A stretch of 24,067 bases of DNA from Gammaproteobacteria bacterium UBA2168 (GCA_002327525.1 DCWG01000163.1:8776-32842); one strand, 5' to 3'. Shown: positions 8,563 to 17,085, numbered from the stretch's first letter. Notes: a model not told the origin generated them from the letters alone. A program made the numbers and translations.

Positions 8563-9762
8563 TCAATCGAGCACACCCTCAGATCTCAACCCGCTAAGTT
8601 CCGCAGCACCGAGGCCAAGATCCTCGCTCAGAACCTCGTCGGTGTGCTCCCCTAGAAGTGGCGCGCGCTTGATGGGTACGTCTGATGCCGACAATCGTGG
8701 CGCAAACCCCATCAGCGGTACGCTGCCGTGAACGGGGTGGTCTATTTGCTGCACGAACCCCCTGGCCACCAGGTGTGGATCGTGGTGAAGCTCTTCGGTG
8801 TCGAGACAGGCCGAACACGGCACCCCAGCCTCGCCCAGAATGCTCATCACCTCGTATTTGGTGTGCTGACGTGTCCAGTCGATGAACATCTGGTAAAGCA
8901 CTTCACCGTTTTCAATGCGGTTTTGCATGCCTCGAAAATGCTCGTCAACCACGAGTTCCGGCATACCAGTGGCAATGCAAAGTTCATCGAAGTGGCCGTC
9001 CGTGATCGGCATGATGAAGGCCCAGTCGTTGGGTCCGAACGGTTTACACGGATAGGCCGCCACCGGTGGTAGTCCCTGCGCGTTACCGGTTCTCGGACAC
9101 GCGGCCGTGCCCCACTGCGCACCAATCGCGATACGCGTGCGCATGAAATACGTCATGGCTTCCTGCATGGATATCTCGATCTTCTGACCTTCACCCGTAC
9201 GCAGTTTCTGCACATAGGCCGCGAGAATGGCCATGGCCAACTGCACACCACTACCCGAGTCGCCGGTGGTAGGCCCCGGTACCAGCGGCGGGCCGTCCGC
9301 TTCACCCGTCACGGAAAATGCCGCTGCGGCTGCCTGGGCGATCATGTCGTAACTCTTGTATTGTGCGTATGGACCCGACGATCCAAAGCCTTTGAGACTT
9401 GCATAGATCAGGCCAGGATGAATCTCACGCAACGTGTCGTAGTCTATTTTCAGTCGCTCGACGACTCCCGGACCGAAGTTCTCGACGAACACATCAAACT
9501 TCGGCACGAGACGCATGAACAGATCCCGACCGACCTCGGTTCGCAGATGCAACGCAACGCTGCGTTTGTTCGCATTCCAGTTGCAGAAGTAGTTCGAATA
9601 AGCGGTTTCGCCGGTAAGGCCCACTCCACGCCCCGGATCGCCATCCTCCGGCGGCTCCACTTTTACGACGTCGGCCCCGAGCCAGGCAAGTGCCTGGGTG
9701 GCCGATGTCCCCGCCTCGTACTGTGTGAGGTCGAGAATTCGGAGTCCGTCCAATGCAGCCAT
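8563..9762 (-). CDS. CoA transferase family III (CaiB/BaiF type)
   Basis: The 399-residue enzyme should move coenzyme A between an acyl-CoA donor and a free carboxylic acid through an aspartyl-CoA thioester. It starts LDGLRILDLTQYEAG, has the dimer-interlock layout of the family, the WNANKRSVALHL segment near residue 61, VENFGPGVVERL and SLKGFGSSGPY, and the catalytic aspartate D168 in T-G-D-S-G-S-G. A GVPCSACLDTEEL segment near the end is also typical. The ATG at 9762 follows AAGGGGG and matches the normal family start; the frame is open 35 codons further upstream but without similarity. It diverges from the selenoprotein gene. Confidence 0.9.
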   Translation of the reverse strand: MAALDGLRILDLTQYEAGTSATQALAWLGADVVKVEPPEDGDPGRGVGLTGETAYSNYFCNWNANKRSVALHLRTEVGRDLFMRLVPKFDVFVENFGPGVVERLKIDYDTLREIHPGLIYASLKGFGSSGPYAQYKSYDMIAQAAAAAFSVTGEADGPPLVPGPTTGDSGSGVQLAMAILAAYVQKLRTGEGQKIEISMQEAMTYFMRTRIAIGAQWGTAACPRTGNAQGLPPVAAYPCKPFGPNDWAFIMPITDGHFDELCIATGMPELVVDEHFRGMQNRIENGEVLYQMFIDWTRQHTKYEVMSILGEAGVPCSACLDTEELHHDPHLVARGFVQQIDHPVHGSVPLMGFAPRLSASDVPIKRAPLLGEHTDEVLSEDLGLGAAELSGLRSEGVLD

Positions 9763-10034
9763 GTTTTTCCCCCTTCGGGCACTCGACCCGGATCTTGGTG
9801 CACAAGCCCCTCCCCGTAAAGCCACCTCGCCGCGATCACGTCGAGAACTCACATCCCAGGAGGTCATCGAGTGCAGGCTGTACTGCTATCAATTCATGAT
9901 CCACATGTTGATAATCGACGAGTCTGCCGACGACGTCATTGGATCCTTCTTTCCCTGACCGCGCGCAGCGAACTGGCTGTTGCTGGAAGGCCAAAGATCC
10001 CAGGTGTTCCACTCAACAGCGCAAGAGATCACCC

Positions 10035-10985
10035 ATGAGCGACATCACCGACCAAGCCCTGGATTTCACATCATCACACGATGTACCAGTGCCCTATATG
10101 CAGCGCCTGCGCGATTACTATCTCGCCCTGGGCTACGGCAACCCATACCGTTGGGCACAGTATTCTCAGGTGCCGTTCACACCGCTGAAAAGAGCGCTAC
10201 GGGAGTCTCGGGTCGCCCTGGTCACAACTGCCGCGCCGTACAAGGAAGGCGCCGGTGACCAGGGACCCGGCGCTGCCTACAACGCAGCGGCCAAGTTCTA
10301 CCAGGTCTATGCGGCCAGTATTGACGAAGACCGTTTTCTCGGCATATCGCACCTTGGCTATCACCGTGGCTATACCACCGCCGAAGACATCAACTCGTTT
10401 TTCCCCCTGCCCGCCCTACGCCAGGCCGCGAACGAAGAGCGTATCGGCGAGGTATCCCCTCGCTACTACGGCACTCCGACAAATCGCAGCCAGGCTACCA
10501 CCATCGAACAGGACTGCGCCGATCTGTTGCGTCTTTTGCGAGAGGATGAGGTGGACGTCGCGGTCCTGGTACCCAACTGACCCGTCTGTCATCAGACCGT
10601 GAGTCTGACCGCGCGTTATCTGGAGGCAAACGATATTCCTACCGTCATCATGGGTTCGGCCAAGGACATCGTCGAACACTGCGGGGTGCCGAGATTCGTA
10701 TTCAGCGACTTTCCCCTGGGCAACTCCGCTGGAAAGCCCCACGACGCAGCCTCACAAGTACGGACACTGGAGTTGGCGCTCAGGGTTCTGGAAACCGCGC
10801 CCGGCCCCCGCACCACGGTTCAGTCGACTCAACGCTGGTCGCAAGATCTGGAATGGAAACTCGAGTTTCAGAACGTCGAGCGCATTCCGCTCGAAGAGTT
10901 ACAACGCCGGCGCGAAGGTTTCGACAGGATCAAGGAAATAGGCAATAAAGTACGCGACGACGCCCGGGCCGCCCGCCAAGACTGA
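10035..10985 (+). CDS. Selenoprotein of the GrdB/PrdB (glycine/betaine/proline reductase) family
   Basis: Read through the UGA at 10578-10580 as selenocysteine, this is one 316-residue protein with Sec at 182 (V-P-N-U-P-V-C-H-Q-T). The frame before (residues 1-181) and after (183-316, to the TGA at 10983) is the same and both halves look like one family: selenoprotein B of glycine/sarcosine/betaine and D-proline reductases. There Sec or Cys performs reductive cleavage or disulfide-type redox chemistry. Here U-x-x-C (U182, C185) would be the redox pair. The ATG at 10035 has only a weak AAGAG site; an in-frame start at 9939 has no family sequence. A bacterial SECIS-like hairpin follows the UGA. 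The CoA transferase starts 16 bp after the stop. The substrate is unknown; these aerobic-looking neighbours argue against classical amino-acid fermentation. Confidence 0.8.
10592..10608 (+). promoter_or_regulatory. Putative bacterial SECIS hairpin
   Basis: TCAGAC and GTCTGA form a perfect 6-bp stem with a 5-nt loop CGTGA. The loop has G as its second base, followed by U, and that G is 19 nt after the UGA. This falls in the position range and loop composition expected for bacterial SECIS elements read by SelB. A competing 5-bp hairpin (10584-10597, loop TCAT) shares the CAGAC arm, so the fold could switch. The bases also encode conserved protein. Confidence 0.65.
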
Positions 10986-11001
10986 GGATTGAGAGCGAAG
11001 C

Positions 11002-12195
11002 ATGACCAGACCCTTCAGCGGGATACGTATTCTCGACTTCACACAGGTGTTCGCCGGTCCTCTGGCAAGTTACCAGTTGTCTTTGCTCGGTGCGGACGTC
11101 ATCAAAGTAGAACGCCGGGGCGGCGAAGACATGCGGGGAAGGCCCCGGTCTGCGGACGGTACATCTCAACACACCACGCCCGGCTGGATCGCCATAAACG
11201 CCAACAAGCGCAACATCGCCCTCGATCTAAAGAATCCGGAGGCGGTCGAGATCATTAAACGCCTGGTGGTCGGGACCGACGTCGTGATGGAGAACTTTCG
11301 ACCGGGCGTTATGGATCGACTGGGTATCGGCTACGAGGATCTATCAGCCATCAATCAGGGATTGATCTACTGTTGCGTCTCCGGCTTTGGCCGTGAGGGA
11401 CCGCTGAAAGACGAGCCTTCTTACGACGGCAAGATTCAGGCGATGTCCGGCATCATGTCCGTGACCGGCCACGAGGAAACCGGACCGATGCGTGCCGGTT
11501 TCGCCATATGCGACGCCACCGCAGGCATAACGGCTGCATTTGGCGTCGCCAGCGCACTTTATCAACGCACTCACACTGGCAAGGGCCAGTTAGTCGATGT
11601 GGCTATGTACGACTCCGCCCTCGCTCTGCAGTCTCCGGGTATCGCCGACTACACTATCGCGGGTAAGGAACACAAACCCTACGGTAACCGCGCCATCAGC
11701 GGCCTACCAACCGCGGATCTGTTTCCGGTCAAGGATGGCAATATCCTGTTGGCGGTGAACAACGAAAAACAATTCCGTTGTCTGATGCGTAGCATCGGTC
11801 GCGAGGCGCTGCTAGACGACCCCCGTTTTGTCGACTGGCCCGCACGACTGAAGAATGAAGACGCCCTGATCGGGATTATTCGCGAGGTATTTGCCGAGGA
11901 CGATGCCGCCACATGGGAAACCCGCCTGATAGAAGAAGGGGTTCCCTGTGCACGCATACAGTCGATCAAACAAGCAGTCACTCATCCCCAACTCGATCAT
12001 CGTGATTTCATGCAGACCATCGAAGGCCCTGACGGATCCGTTACATTGGCCACCACCGGCTTCAGACTCGAACACGGTAACGCGTTTCTCGAACACAGCT
12101 TTGCGAAGCTGGGTGAACATAGCGAGGATATCCTCGGCGAAGCGGGATTCAGCGAAGAAGAGATCACAAGGCTGCGAGACAACGGCACGATCTAG
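11002..12195 (+). CDS. CoA transferase family III (CaiB/BaiF type), second copy
   Basis: The 397-residue protein has all the family landmarks: FSGIRILDFTQVFAGP at the N-terminus, INANKRNIALDLKN near residue 65, MENFRPGVMDRLGI, CVSGFGREGP, and the catalytic aspartate D171 in I-C-D-A-T-A-G. GVPCARIQSIKQA lies near the end. It should transfer CoA to a carboxylic acid. It is clearly different from the copy at 8563-9762 and is not a recent duplicate. It lies 16 bp after the selenoprotein gene on the same strand, so the two probably form an operon. The CoA ester it makes could be a substrate or product of the selenoprotein's redox step (inference). The ribosome site before the ATG is weak. Confidence 0.9.
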   Translation: MTRPFSGIRILDFTQVFAGPLASYQLSLLGADVIKVERRGGEDMRGRPRSADGTSQHTTPGWIAINANKRNIALDLKNPEAVEIIKRLVVGTDVVMENFRPGVMDRLGIGYEDLSAINQGLIYCCVSGFGREGPLKDEPSYDGKIQAMSGIMSVTGHEETGPMRAGFAICDATAGITAAFGVASALYQRTHTGKGQLVDVAMYDSALALQSPGIADYTIAGKEHKPYGNRAISGLPTADLFPVKDGNILLAVNNEKQFRCLMRSIGREALLDDPRFVDWPARLKNEDALIGIIREVFAEDDAATWETRLIEEGVPCARIQSIKQAVTHPQLDHRDFMQTIEGPDGSVTLATTGFRLEHGNAFLEHSFAKLGEHSEDILGEAGFSEEEITRLRDNGTI

Positions 12196-12663
12196 GGTTC
12201 CTCGCCAAACGACCAGAGATCTTTCTTCCCGCCTCGTGCGCATGCCCCGATTTTTCCAACCAGCGCACTGCGAAGCGGCACCTTGACCACATCTCTCCAC
12301 GCAGTATAGCCTCTTCGACTTTCATCGCATCCCAGGAGCCCAACTACCGCTAATGGCTTGTCCATCGATGAAGCCGCGATGCAGATTGTGGGCAGCTATC
12401 GAGAAGCGAGGCCTGGTTAGATGGCCCACTTGATCCGTAAAACCAGAATGTTCCATTTTCGATCCGACCTTTTCCTGCAACCCCCTTTTCTCCCACCACC
12501 TATGGGAATCTGCTGATTAACAGTCCTGTGGAGGAATGGCTAAATCAAGAATCTGTCCGATTCGACCTGGGCACGCTCAGTCCAATGAAGACATCAAGAT
12601 CGGATAGCCCGAAGACACGAAAGCATTCGCTTCTGAGTATGTAAGTGGAACAATCTTCATAAC
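12196..12663. other. Intergenic stretch without a recognisable gene
   Basis: I find no frame with family similarity in these 468 bp. A GGAGG with an ATG one base after it (12536) opens a 23-codon frame of no recognisable kind. The stretch may hold the eroded flavin and NAD domains of the reductase whose ferredoxin domain follows, but I could not see residues to prove it. Confidence 0.35.
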
Positions 12664-12960
12664 ATGATCGGAAGCAGGCGCACCACTGCCCTTGGCGGCT
12701 TCACAGTTATCCTCGCTCGTTCTAAACGGGAGATCTTTGTACCCCAGGGGGAAACCATCCTCCACGTACTCCGCGACGCCGGTGTGCACGTACCTTCTAA
12801 TTGCAACAATGGAAAGTGTGGCGTGTGTGAGCTGGACGTGTTGTCTGGTATCCCCAGACATCGGGACACCGTTCTGAGTGATGAGGAAAAGGCTTCCAAT
12901 CAAACCGTGATAGCCTGTTGCGCCGGTTCTCTCACACCGGAACTGGAGCTGGATATATAG
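12664..12960 (+). CDS. Plant-type 2Fe-2S ferredoxin domain, probably a reductase remnant
   Basis: The 98 residues form a single ferredoxin domain with ligands C47, C52 and C55 (C-x4-C-x2-C), and C85 or C86 thirty residues later. The flanking text (G-G-F-T-V-I-L-A-R-S at residues 11-20, SGIPRHRDTVLSDEE) is that of the C-terminal domain of phthalate dioxygenase/vanillate demethylase reductases. Those are about 320 residues long, with FMN and NAD domains before the ferredoxin. Here those domains are missing: the upstream frames contain stops and no ribosome site precedes the ATG. It may be the surviving end of a broken reductase or a free-standing ferredoxin serving an oxygenase. The iron-sulfur ligands are intact. 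Confidence 0.6.
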   Translation: MIGSRRTTALGGFTVILARSKREIFVPQGETILHVLRDAGVHVPSNCNNGKCGVCELDVLSGIPRHRDTVLSDEEKASNQTVIACCAGSLTPELELDI

Positions 12961-13092
12961 AAAATGATTTCGGGTCGCCATGCCGAAACATGGTGTGGGC
13001 CTGGTTCGAATTGCCACCCGGGAGAGTGTGATGTCTGTGCAGCTTTGGCAAACTAATGCTGAGGTCGTTGCGACGGCTGGAGGGCGCTCCTC

Positions 13093-14031
13093 ATGACGGC
13101 TGATCCTGTACTGCGGCTCCGGCAAATCTGTCTGCTCGCGCGGGATCTTGAGTGGACGTCCAACATTCTGAGTACGGCGTTCGATGCGCCCGTGGTCTTC
13201 CGCGATCCTCGAATGGCTGCTGGCGGATATCTCACCAACACACACATCCGCCTGGGCGACTCGTTTCTCGAGACTGTTTCCCCAACAGACCTCGCATGGG
13301 CGCGTTCATCGACTCAGACTAGGCTTCTGGAGCGCAACGGTGACTGCGGATACATGGCTATCGTGCAGGTTCCTGATGTTTCCATAGCCTCGCGGTCGAT
13401 GGCTGTCCAGGGTTCGGGGCGAGGGATCGTTGCGGGGGACTGGAACATCTGTCCCGGCTCACCTGGCTCAGGCCTGGCGGGAGTCGAGTCGGGACGTTAC
13501 GTGTTGGGTGACCCTCTGCTGAAAGCCCCCCGTACCGTTTCTGGCGTGAATGTTCAGTTCCACCCCGGGGACTTCGGAACTCTCGCCGAAATTCAGGAGA
13601 ACTGGCCCGGCCACGGCGATTTTCCAGGCAACAAGGGCGTGTACTTCCCCGCCGGAAACGCCTGGCAGAACGGTGTTGACGCACGACCTCACGGGGGTGT
13701 CACAACCGGCTTCGCGGCGGTTGAGATCGCGCCCAGGGACGATGATCCGAAGGAGGTCTGCAAGCGGTGGATGAATGGCCTCGGGGCAGGGTGTTCGATT
13801 GACCCGGCACAACCTGCGACGCTCAGGTTATCCGGCGGCCAAACGATGAGATTTGTAGAACCGGCACCCGGGAAGAGGACGGGCGTTGTCGGCGTGGATC
13901 TGTGGGCAATCCCCAGCGTCGATAAGAGGTTCGATTCGATGAACATCTGCGGTGTAAAGTGGACCCTGTTGGATCACCCCGATCATGTCTCGGAGGAAAC
14001 GGAGGAAACAGAGGAAACACTGCCAGGTTAG
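13093..14031 (+). CDS. VOC superfamily (glyoxalase-like) protein
   Basis: The 312-residue protein starts LRLRQICLLARDLEWTSNIL, the usual opening beta-alpha of a glyoxalase-like fold. It has a second module after FHPGDFGTLAEIQEN (from about residue 155), so it contains two to four VOC beta-alpha-beta-beta-beta units. Members are metal-dependent lyases, dioxygenases or isomerases; the exact reaction is not deducible. GGAGG at 13079-13083 precedes the ATG. The end of the gene contains three tandem 9-bp units encoding EET repeats, giving an acidic tail that looks like a slippage product. It converges with marR. Confidence 0.65.
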   Translation: MTADPVLRLRQICLLARDLEWTSNILSTAFDAPVVFRDPRMAAGGYLTNTHIRLGDSFLETVSPTDLAWARSSTQTRLLERNGDCGYMAIVQVPDVSIASRSMAVQGSGRGIVAGDWNICPGSPGSGLAGVESGRYVLGDPLLKAPRTVSGVNVQFHPGDFGTLAEIQENWPGHGDFPGNKGVYFPAGNAWQNGVDARPHGGVTTGFAAVEIAPRDDDPKEVCKRWMNGLGAGCSIDPAQPATLRLSGGQTMRFVEPAPGKRTGVVGVDLWAIPSVDKRFDSMNICGVKWTLLDHPDHVSEETEETEETLPG

Positions 14032-14055
14032 CAACCGGCCAGAACTCTTACGTGG

Positions 14056-14562
14056 CTAGCGGCGGTTCCGCCCGCCACCGTAGTATTTAACCGCCTTTTC
14101 AGATTCCAGCTCAAGGAGGTTGTCACGCACCGCGGTGAGAAGGCTTTCCAGCATCAGGCTCTCATCATCGGTCAGGTTCTTCAGCATGAGTTTTGACAAC
14201 TTCACCCCCGCCGCAATCATCTCCTTGTCGACCGAGCGGCCTTTGTTCGTGAGAAAGATCCTGTTCGAGCGCCGGTCTTTCTCGTCAGTGCGACGCTCGA
14301 CCCAGCCACGTTGCTCGAGTCGATCGATCAATCCGCCCACCGATACCTTGCCAACCGCCAGCAGTGCCGCCAGCTCGGACTGGCTCAATCCTTCCTGGCG
14401 ATGCAGATGCACAATCACGCGCCACTGTGATTTGGTCAGACCCATCGGTTTCACTAGACGGTTGTACTGGGTGGTCATCAAACGGGTGATGTCCGCAGTG
14501 AGAAAACCGATGCCACGATCCCAATCGAAATGTTTGGCCGAACGCCGCTTTTTCTTCGCCAT
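14056..14562 (-). CDS. MarR-family transcriptional regulator
   Basis: The 168-residue protein has the MarR layout. An N-terminal dimerisation helix is followed by LTKSQWRVIVHLHR (residues 42-55) and the DNA-recognition helix QSELAALLAVGKVSVGGLIDRLE. Then comes the beta-wing with D93-E-K-D-R-R-S-N-R and a long C-terminal dimer helix. The N-terminus is rich in lysine and arginine and the C-terminus ends GGGRNRR. Such proteins usually repress by binding a palindrome and release on an aromatic or phenolic ligand. A 20-bp near-palindrome lies 76 bp upstream, between possible -35 and -10 boxes, so autorepression is likely (inference). It diverges from the decarboxylase-like gene at 14773. Confidence 0.9.
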   Translation of the reverse strand: MAKKKRRSAKHFDWDRGIGFLTADITRLMTTQYNRLVKPMGLTKSQWRVIVHLHRQEGLSQSELAALLAVGKVSVGGLIDRLEQRGWVERRTDEKDRRSNRIFLTNKGRSVDKEMIAAGVKLSKLMLKNLTDDESLMLESLLTAVRDNLLELESEKAVKYYGGGRNRR

Positions 14563-14637
14563 CGCGCGAGTATAGACGAATGCATCACTACAACCGGCCT
14601 CAGCTCCATTGATCCCAGCCTCTTCACCCGCCTACAT

Positions 14638-14657
14638 ATAGTACTCATGCGTATTAT
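14638..14657. promoter_or_regulatory. 20-bp operator-like palindrome, copy 1
   Basis: ATAGTACTCATGCGTATTAT pairs at 8 of 10 symmetric positions. It matches copy 2 at 17 of 20 positions and copy 3 at 16 of 20. It lies between marR and the decarboxylase-like gene. On the minus strand it spans the spacer between GCGACA (14661-14666) and TACTAT (14638-14643), which are 17 nt apart. Confidence 0.65.
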
Positions 14658-14666
14658 ATGTGTCGC
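14638..14666 (-). promoter_or_regulatory. Possible marR promoter
   Basis: GCGACA (-35) and TACTAT (-10) with a 17-nt spacer read toward marR and enclose the operator-like site, so a bound repressor would block polymerase. Each box matches four of six consensus bases. This is a prediction only. Confidence 0.4.
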
Positions 14667-14673
14667 GCAATAC

Positions 14674-14703
14674 TTGCACTTTGGTACGCTTATGCACTAT
14701 TTT
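14674..14703 (+). promoter_or_regulatory. Possible promoter of the decarboxylase-like gene
   Basis: TTGCAC (14674-14679) and TATTTT (14698-14703) have an 18-nt spacer and face the gene at 14773. They lie just downstream of operator copy 1, close enough for repression to affect it. This is a prediction only. Confidence 0.35.
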
Positions 14704-14772
14704 GCTCACTGCCTTTGATCTCGCATCCAAAATCCCATCCATAATCGATCCAGATCCGTCGGAGGAACCGTG

Positions 14773-15354
14773 ATGAGCACTAACGCTTCACCCCGAATAG
14801 CGACCCTGTCCACGCAAGACGCCCTGGCCGCGGCCGAGACCGTAAAAGTGCTGCCACAAATCGCCGAGCTCAACGTGTTCCGCACCCTTTTGAAACACCC
14901 AAAACTCGCGAAGGCCATCAACGACCTCCTGCTCATGCTGCTGTTCGACGGAAATTGCCTGCCCCACCGGCTACGCGAACTGCTTATCATGCGTATCGGC
15001 TGGGTGACGGGATGTGACTACGAATGGACCCAACACTGGCGCATTGCGCTCGACTACGGACTGACCGAAGACGAAGTGTTGGCGGTACGAGACTGGCGCA
15101 AGGCCAACTGCTTCGATGACGCCGATCAGGCCGTTCTCCGCGCTACGGACGAAACGCTCGCAAATGGATGCATCAGCCGGGAAACCTGGATGGCGTGTGC
15201 CGAAAACCTCGAATCCGAAGCCCAGCTACTGGAACTCAACGGCGCTATCGGCGCGTGGCGGCTAATTTCCCAGCTTGCCAGATCAGTGGAGATACAACTG
15301 GAAGAAGGCGTGGCTTCATGGCCGCCGGATGGTCTCGCACCCACAGGTGCCTGA
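14773..15354 (+). CDS. Carboxymuconolactone decarboxylase family (AhpD-like) protein
   Basis: The 193-residue protein has the all-alpha carboxymuconolactone decarboxylase core: LPHRLRELLIMRIGWVTGCD (residues 63-82), then E84-W-T-Q-H88. The arrangement C81, E84, H88 fits the family. It lacks the C-x-x-C pair of AhpD, so a peroxidase-reductase role is unlikely. Members decarboxylate 4-carboxymuconolactone or act on lactones and thiols; the role here is unknown. GGAGG at 14761-14765 favours the ATG at 14773 over the GTG one codon earlier. It diverges from marR and is followed 48 bp later by the MaoC relic. Confidence 0.8.
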   Translation: MSTNASPRIATLSTQDALAAAETVKVLPQIAELNVFRTLLKHPKLAKAINDLLLMLLFDGNCLPHRLRELLIMRIGWVTGCDYEWTQHWRIALDYGLTEDEVLAVRDWRKANCFDDADQAVLRATDETLANGCISRETWMACAENLESEAQLLELNGAIGAWRLISQLARSVEIQLEEGVASWPPDGLAPTGA

Positions 15355-15402
15355 CCCGGCACAAACGCATCACTCGTTCAAACAACGGAGAAGTCATCAA
15401 CC

Positions 15403-16251
15403 ATGTCTAAGCAGCCGATATCGGCAGACCTCATCGGTCTCGAATTCGATCCCGTCCCCGCGAGCTGAAGGGACTACGACGTCATGCTCTACGCGCTCGC
15501 GGGGCGCGACACCCGAGAACGATCTCGACTACGTCTACGAAGGCAAAGGTCTCAAGACCATCCCCACCTACGGCGTCATCCCGGGCATGGCCTGTCTGAT
15601 GCGTTTGAACTCGAACCTCGACATCAAGCTGCTCAACGTCTTGCACGGCGAACGGGACACAACGCTCGCCGGCCACTGCCGCCAAACGTCAAAAAAGGTG
15701 AGGCACAGGGCTCTATCACCAAGCTCTGGGACAAGGACAACGCAGCCGTCATCGGAGTCGATTGTGATGTAAGCGACGACGACGGCCTTATTTTCACCAC
15801 ACGCTCCACCATCTTCGTCCGCAATTCCGGCGGATTCGGGGGCGATCGCGACCCTTCGACAGCCAATGTGAACATACCCCCGGATCGCGCTCCGGACCAT
15901 GTCGTGCAGTATCAGACCCTCCCACAGCAGGTTGCGCCGTAACGCCTCACCGGCGGTCGCGTCCCGCTGCACATCGACCCTGAATTCGCGAACATGGCAG
16001 ACTATGACAAGCCATACGTACACGGGTCGTGCACGTATGGCTTCGTATGCTGTGCCATTCTCGATTCCGGCTGCGAGAATGAACCTGCAAACTTCACTTC
16101 ACTGTCCGGTCGTTTCGCCGATCAGGTCTGGTTTGGCGACACCATCATCACCAACATCCGGAAGACAGAGCCGAGTGAGGCCATCGTGCAGGCGGAAACG
16201 CAGAGTGGCTCGGTCATGATCTCGCAGCGCCATGCGGCGTTCGCTCACTGA
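15403..16251 (+). pseudogene. MaoC-type enoyl-CoA hydratase 2, multiply disrupted
   Basis: The pieces together spell the two-hotdog hydratase of peroxisomal-type multifunctional enzymes. MSKQPISADLIGLEFDPVPA is followed by S and a TGA (15466-15468, where homologues have W), then RDYDVMLYALA. A frameshift leads to TPENDLDYVYEGKGLKTIPT and YGVIPGMACLMRL; a second frameshift leads to PLPPNVKKGEAQGSITKLWD. The reading then runs to LPQQVAP, a TAA (15940-15942), and RLTGGRVPLHID through HGSCTYGF to the end at 16251. The catalytic motif G-D-R-N-P-L-H has become G-G-R-V-P-L-H, losing the active aspartate and asparagine. That fits relaxed selection rather than sequencing error alone. A GGAG precedes the start. 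Confidence 0.8.
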
Positions 16252-16302
16252 CCGACCGAAGGCTCGCAGGCGCAGCACCGTGGCCGGTTTCAAGGAACCT
16301 CC

Positions 16303-17085
16303 TCAGGACTTCAGACAGGTGGTCGTGGATACTCCGACGGCGATGAGACTGGAACCACACCACACTTCCAGCGAGGTGGCGGCAAGCCCGCCCGTCACGC
16401 CCTCGAGACGACAATTGGAAATCAGGTGATCTGCATCCGCGTTTTTCCCCGTGAAACGAAGTGAGATGTCGGGGTTCGGCATTGCTAATGGCATGCCTTT
16501 CAGTGCACCTGCGACCGGCGGGCCCACGGAGATGTCCGCCGCAATACATGCCGCCTCGGCCATCGCGGCGTTATCGTCCCAGATGATTCGCGTTCCGGTC
16601 GCGATGCCGTCACCCGTACCCATCATGCGCGGTGAAAAGGTATCGATCAGCGGAATACGGCGATGACCAGGAGGCTGGCGCCACTCTCTCGCCTGTTCAT
16701 AGCTCTTGAAGCCCTGCGGTGCGTCCCGGGTTCCGTCTCTGTCGACTTCGGCCAGCACATCTGCCGCCACCATCGACACCGTACCGCGTGTCGCGAGTTT
16801 CCCTTCCGGGGTAGACACATCGACGCTTACCGTCGTCAATGTACGCCCCTGATTCAGTACCGTTGGCACTACACGCGCAAGCCCGGGAGCGAAACTGCGA
16901 ATGAATCTGGCGTCGATACCGGCCGGAACGCGATCCGGAGCCACCGAACGCGCAGCGAAAACACACAAAGCTGCCAACACACCGCCATTGGTGCCGCCAA
17001 AGCCGCCATTGAGTTCCTCCATGAGATCGAACTGCCACCCGCCATCCTCGTGCGGGGTTCCATTGATGCGTTGCGCGAAGTTCAT
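16303..17085 (-). CDS. Acyl-CoA thioesterase-like hotdog protein
   Basis: The 260-residue protein resembles the TesB-like double-hotdog thioesterases. It starts with WQFDLMEELNGGFGGTNGGV (residues 17-36) in a substrate-binding loop, then IDARFIRSFAPG and a glycine-rich second half ending DADHLISNCRLEGVTGG with LEVW. These enzymes hydrolyse acyl-CoA to free acid and CoA. The ATG at 17085 follows AGGGGGAA and the family sequence begins there. It lies 127 bp downstream of the flavin monooxygenase on the same strand, probably in one transcript under the operator at 18730. Confidence 0.7.
   Translation of the reverse strand: MNFAQRINGTPHEDGGWQFDLMEELNGGFGGTNGGVLAALCVFAARSVAPDRVPAGIDARFIRSFAPGLARVVPTVLNQGRTLTTVSVDVSTPEGKLATRGTVSMVAADVLAEVDRDGTRDAPQGFKSYEQAREWRQPPGHRRIPLIDTFSPRMMGTGDGIATGTRIIWDDNAAMAEAACIAADISVGPPVAGALKGMPLAMPNPDISLRFTGKNADADHLISNCRLEGVTGGLAATSLEVWCGSSLIAVGVSTTTCLKS

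Noticed and set aside
12536..12607. Mini-ORF after GGAGG
   Set aside because: The spacing of one base between GGAGG and ATG is too short and the 23 codons match nothing.
12577..13245. A 222-codon minus-strand open frame
   Set aside because: It covers the ferredoxin and the start of the VOC gene on the other strand and has no recognisable domain.
13984..14028. EET repeat tail of the VOC gene as a functional repeat
   Set aside because: Three 9-bp units at the 3' end look like replication slippage and alter only an acidic tail.
15466..15468. TGA where homologues have Trp, suggesting TGA recoded to Trp or Sec
   Set aside because: Several intact genes here end in TGA (for example at 1404-1406 and 2720-2722), and the same locus has frameshifts and another stop. 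This is decay, not recoding.
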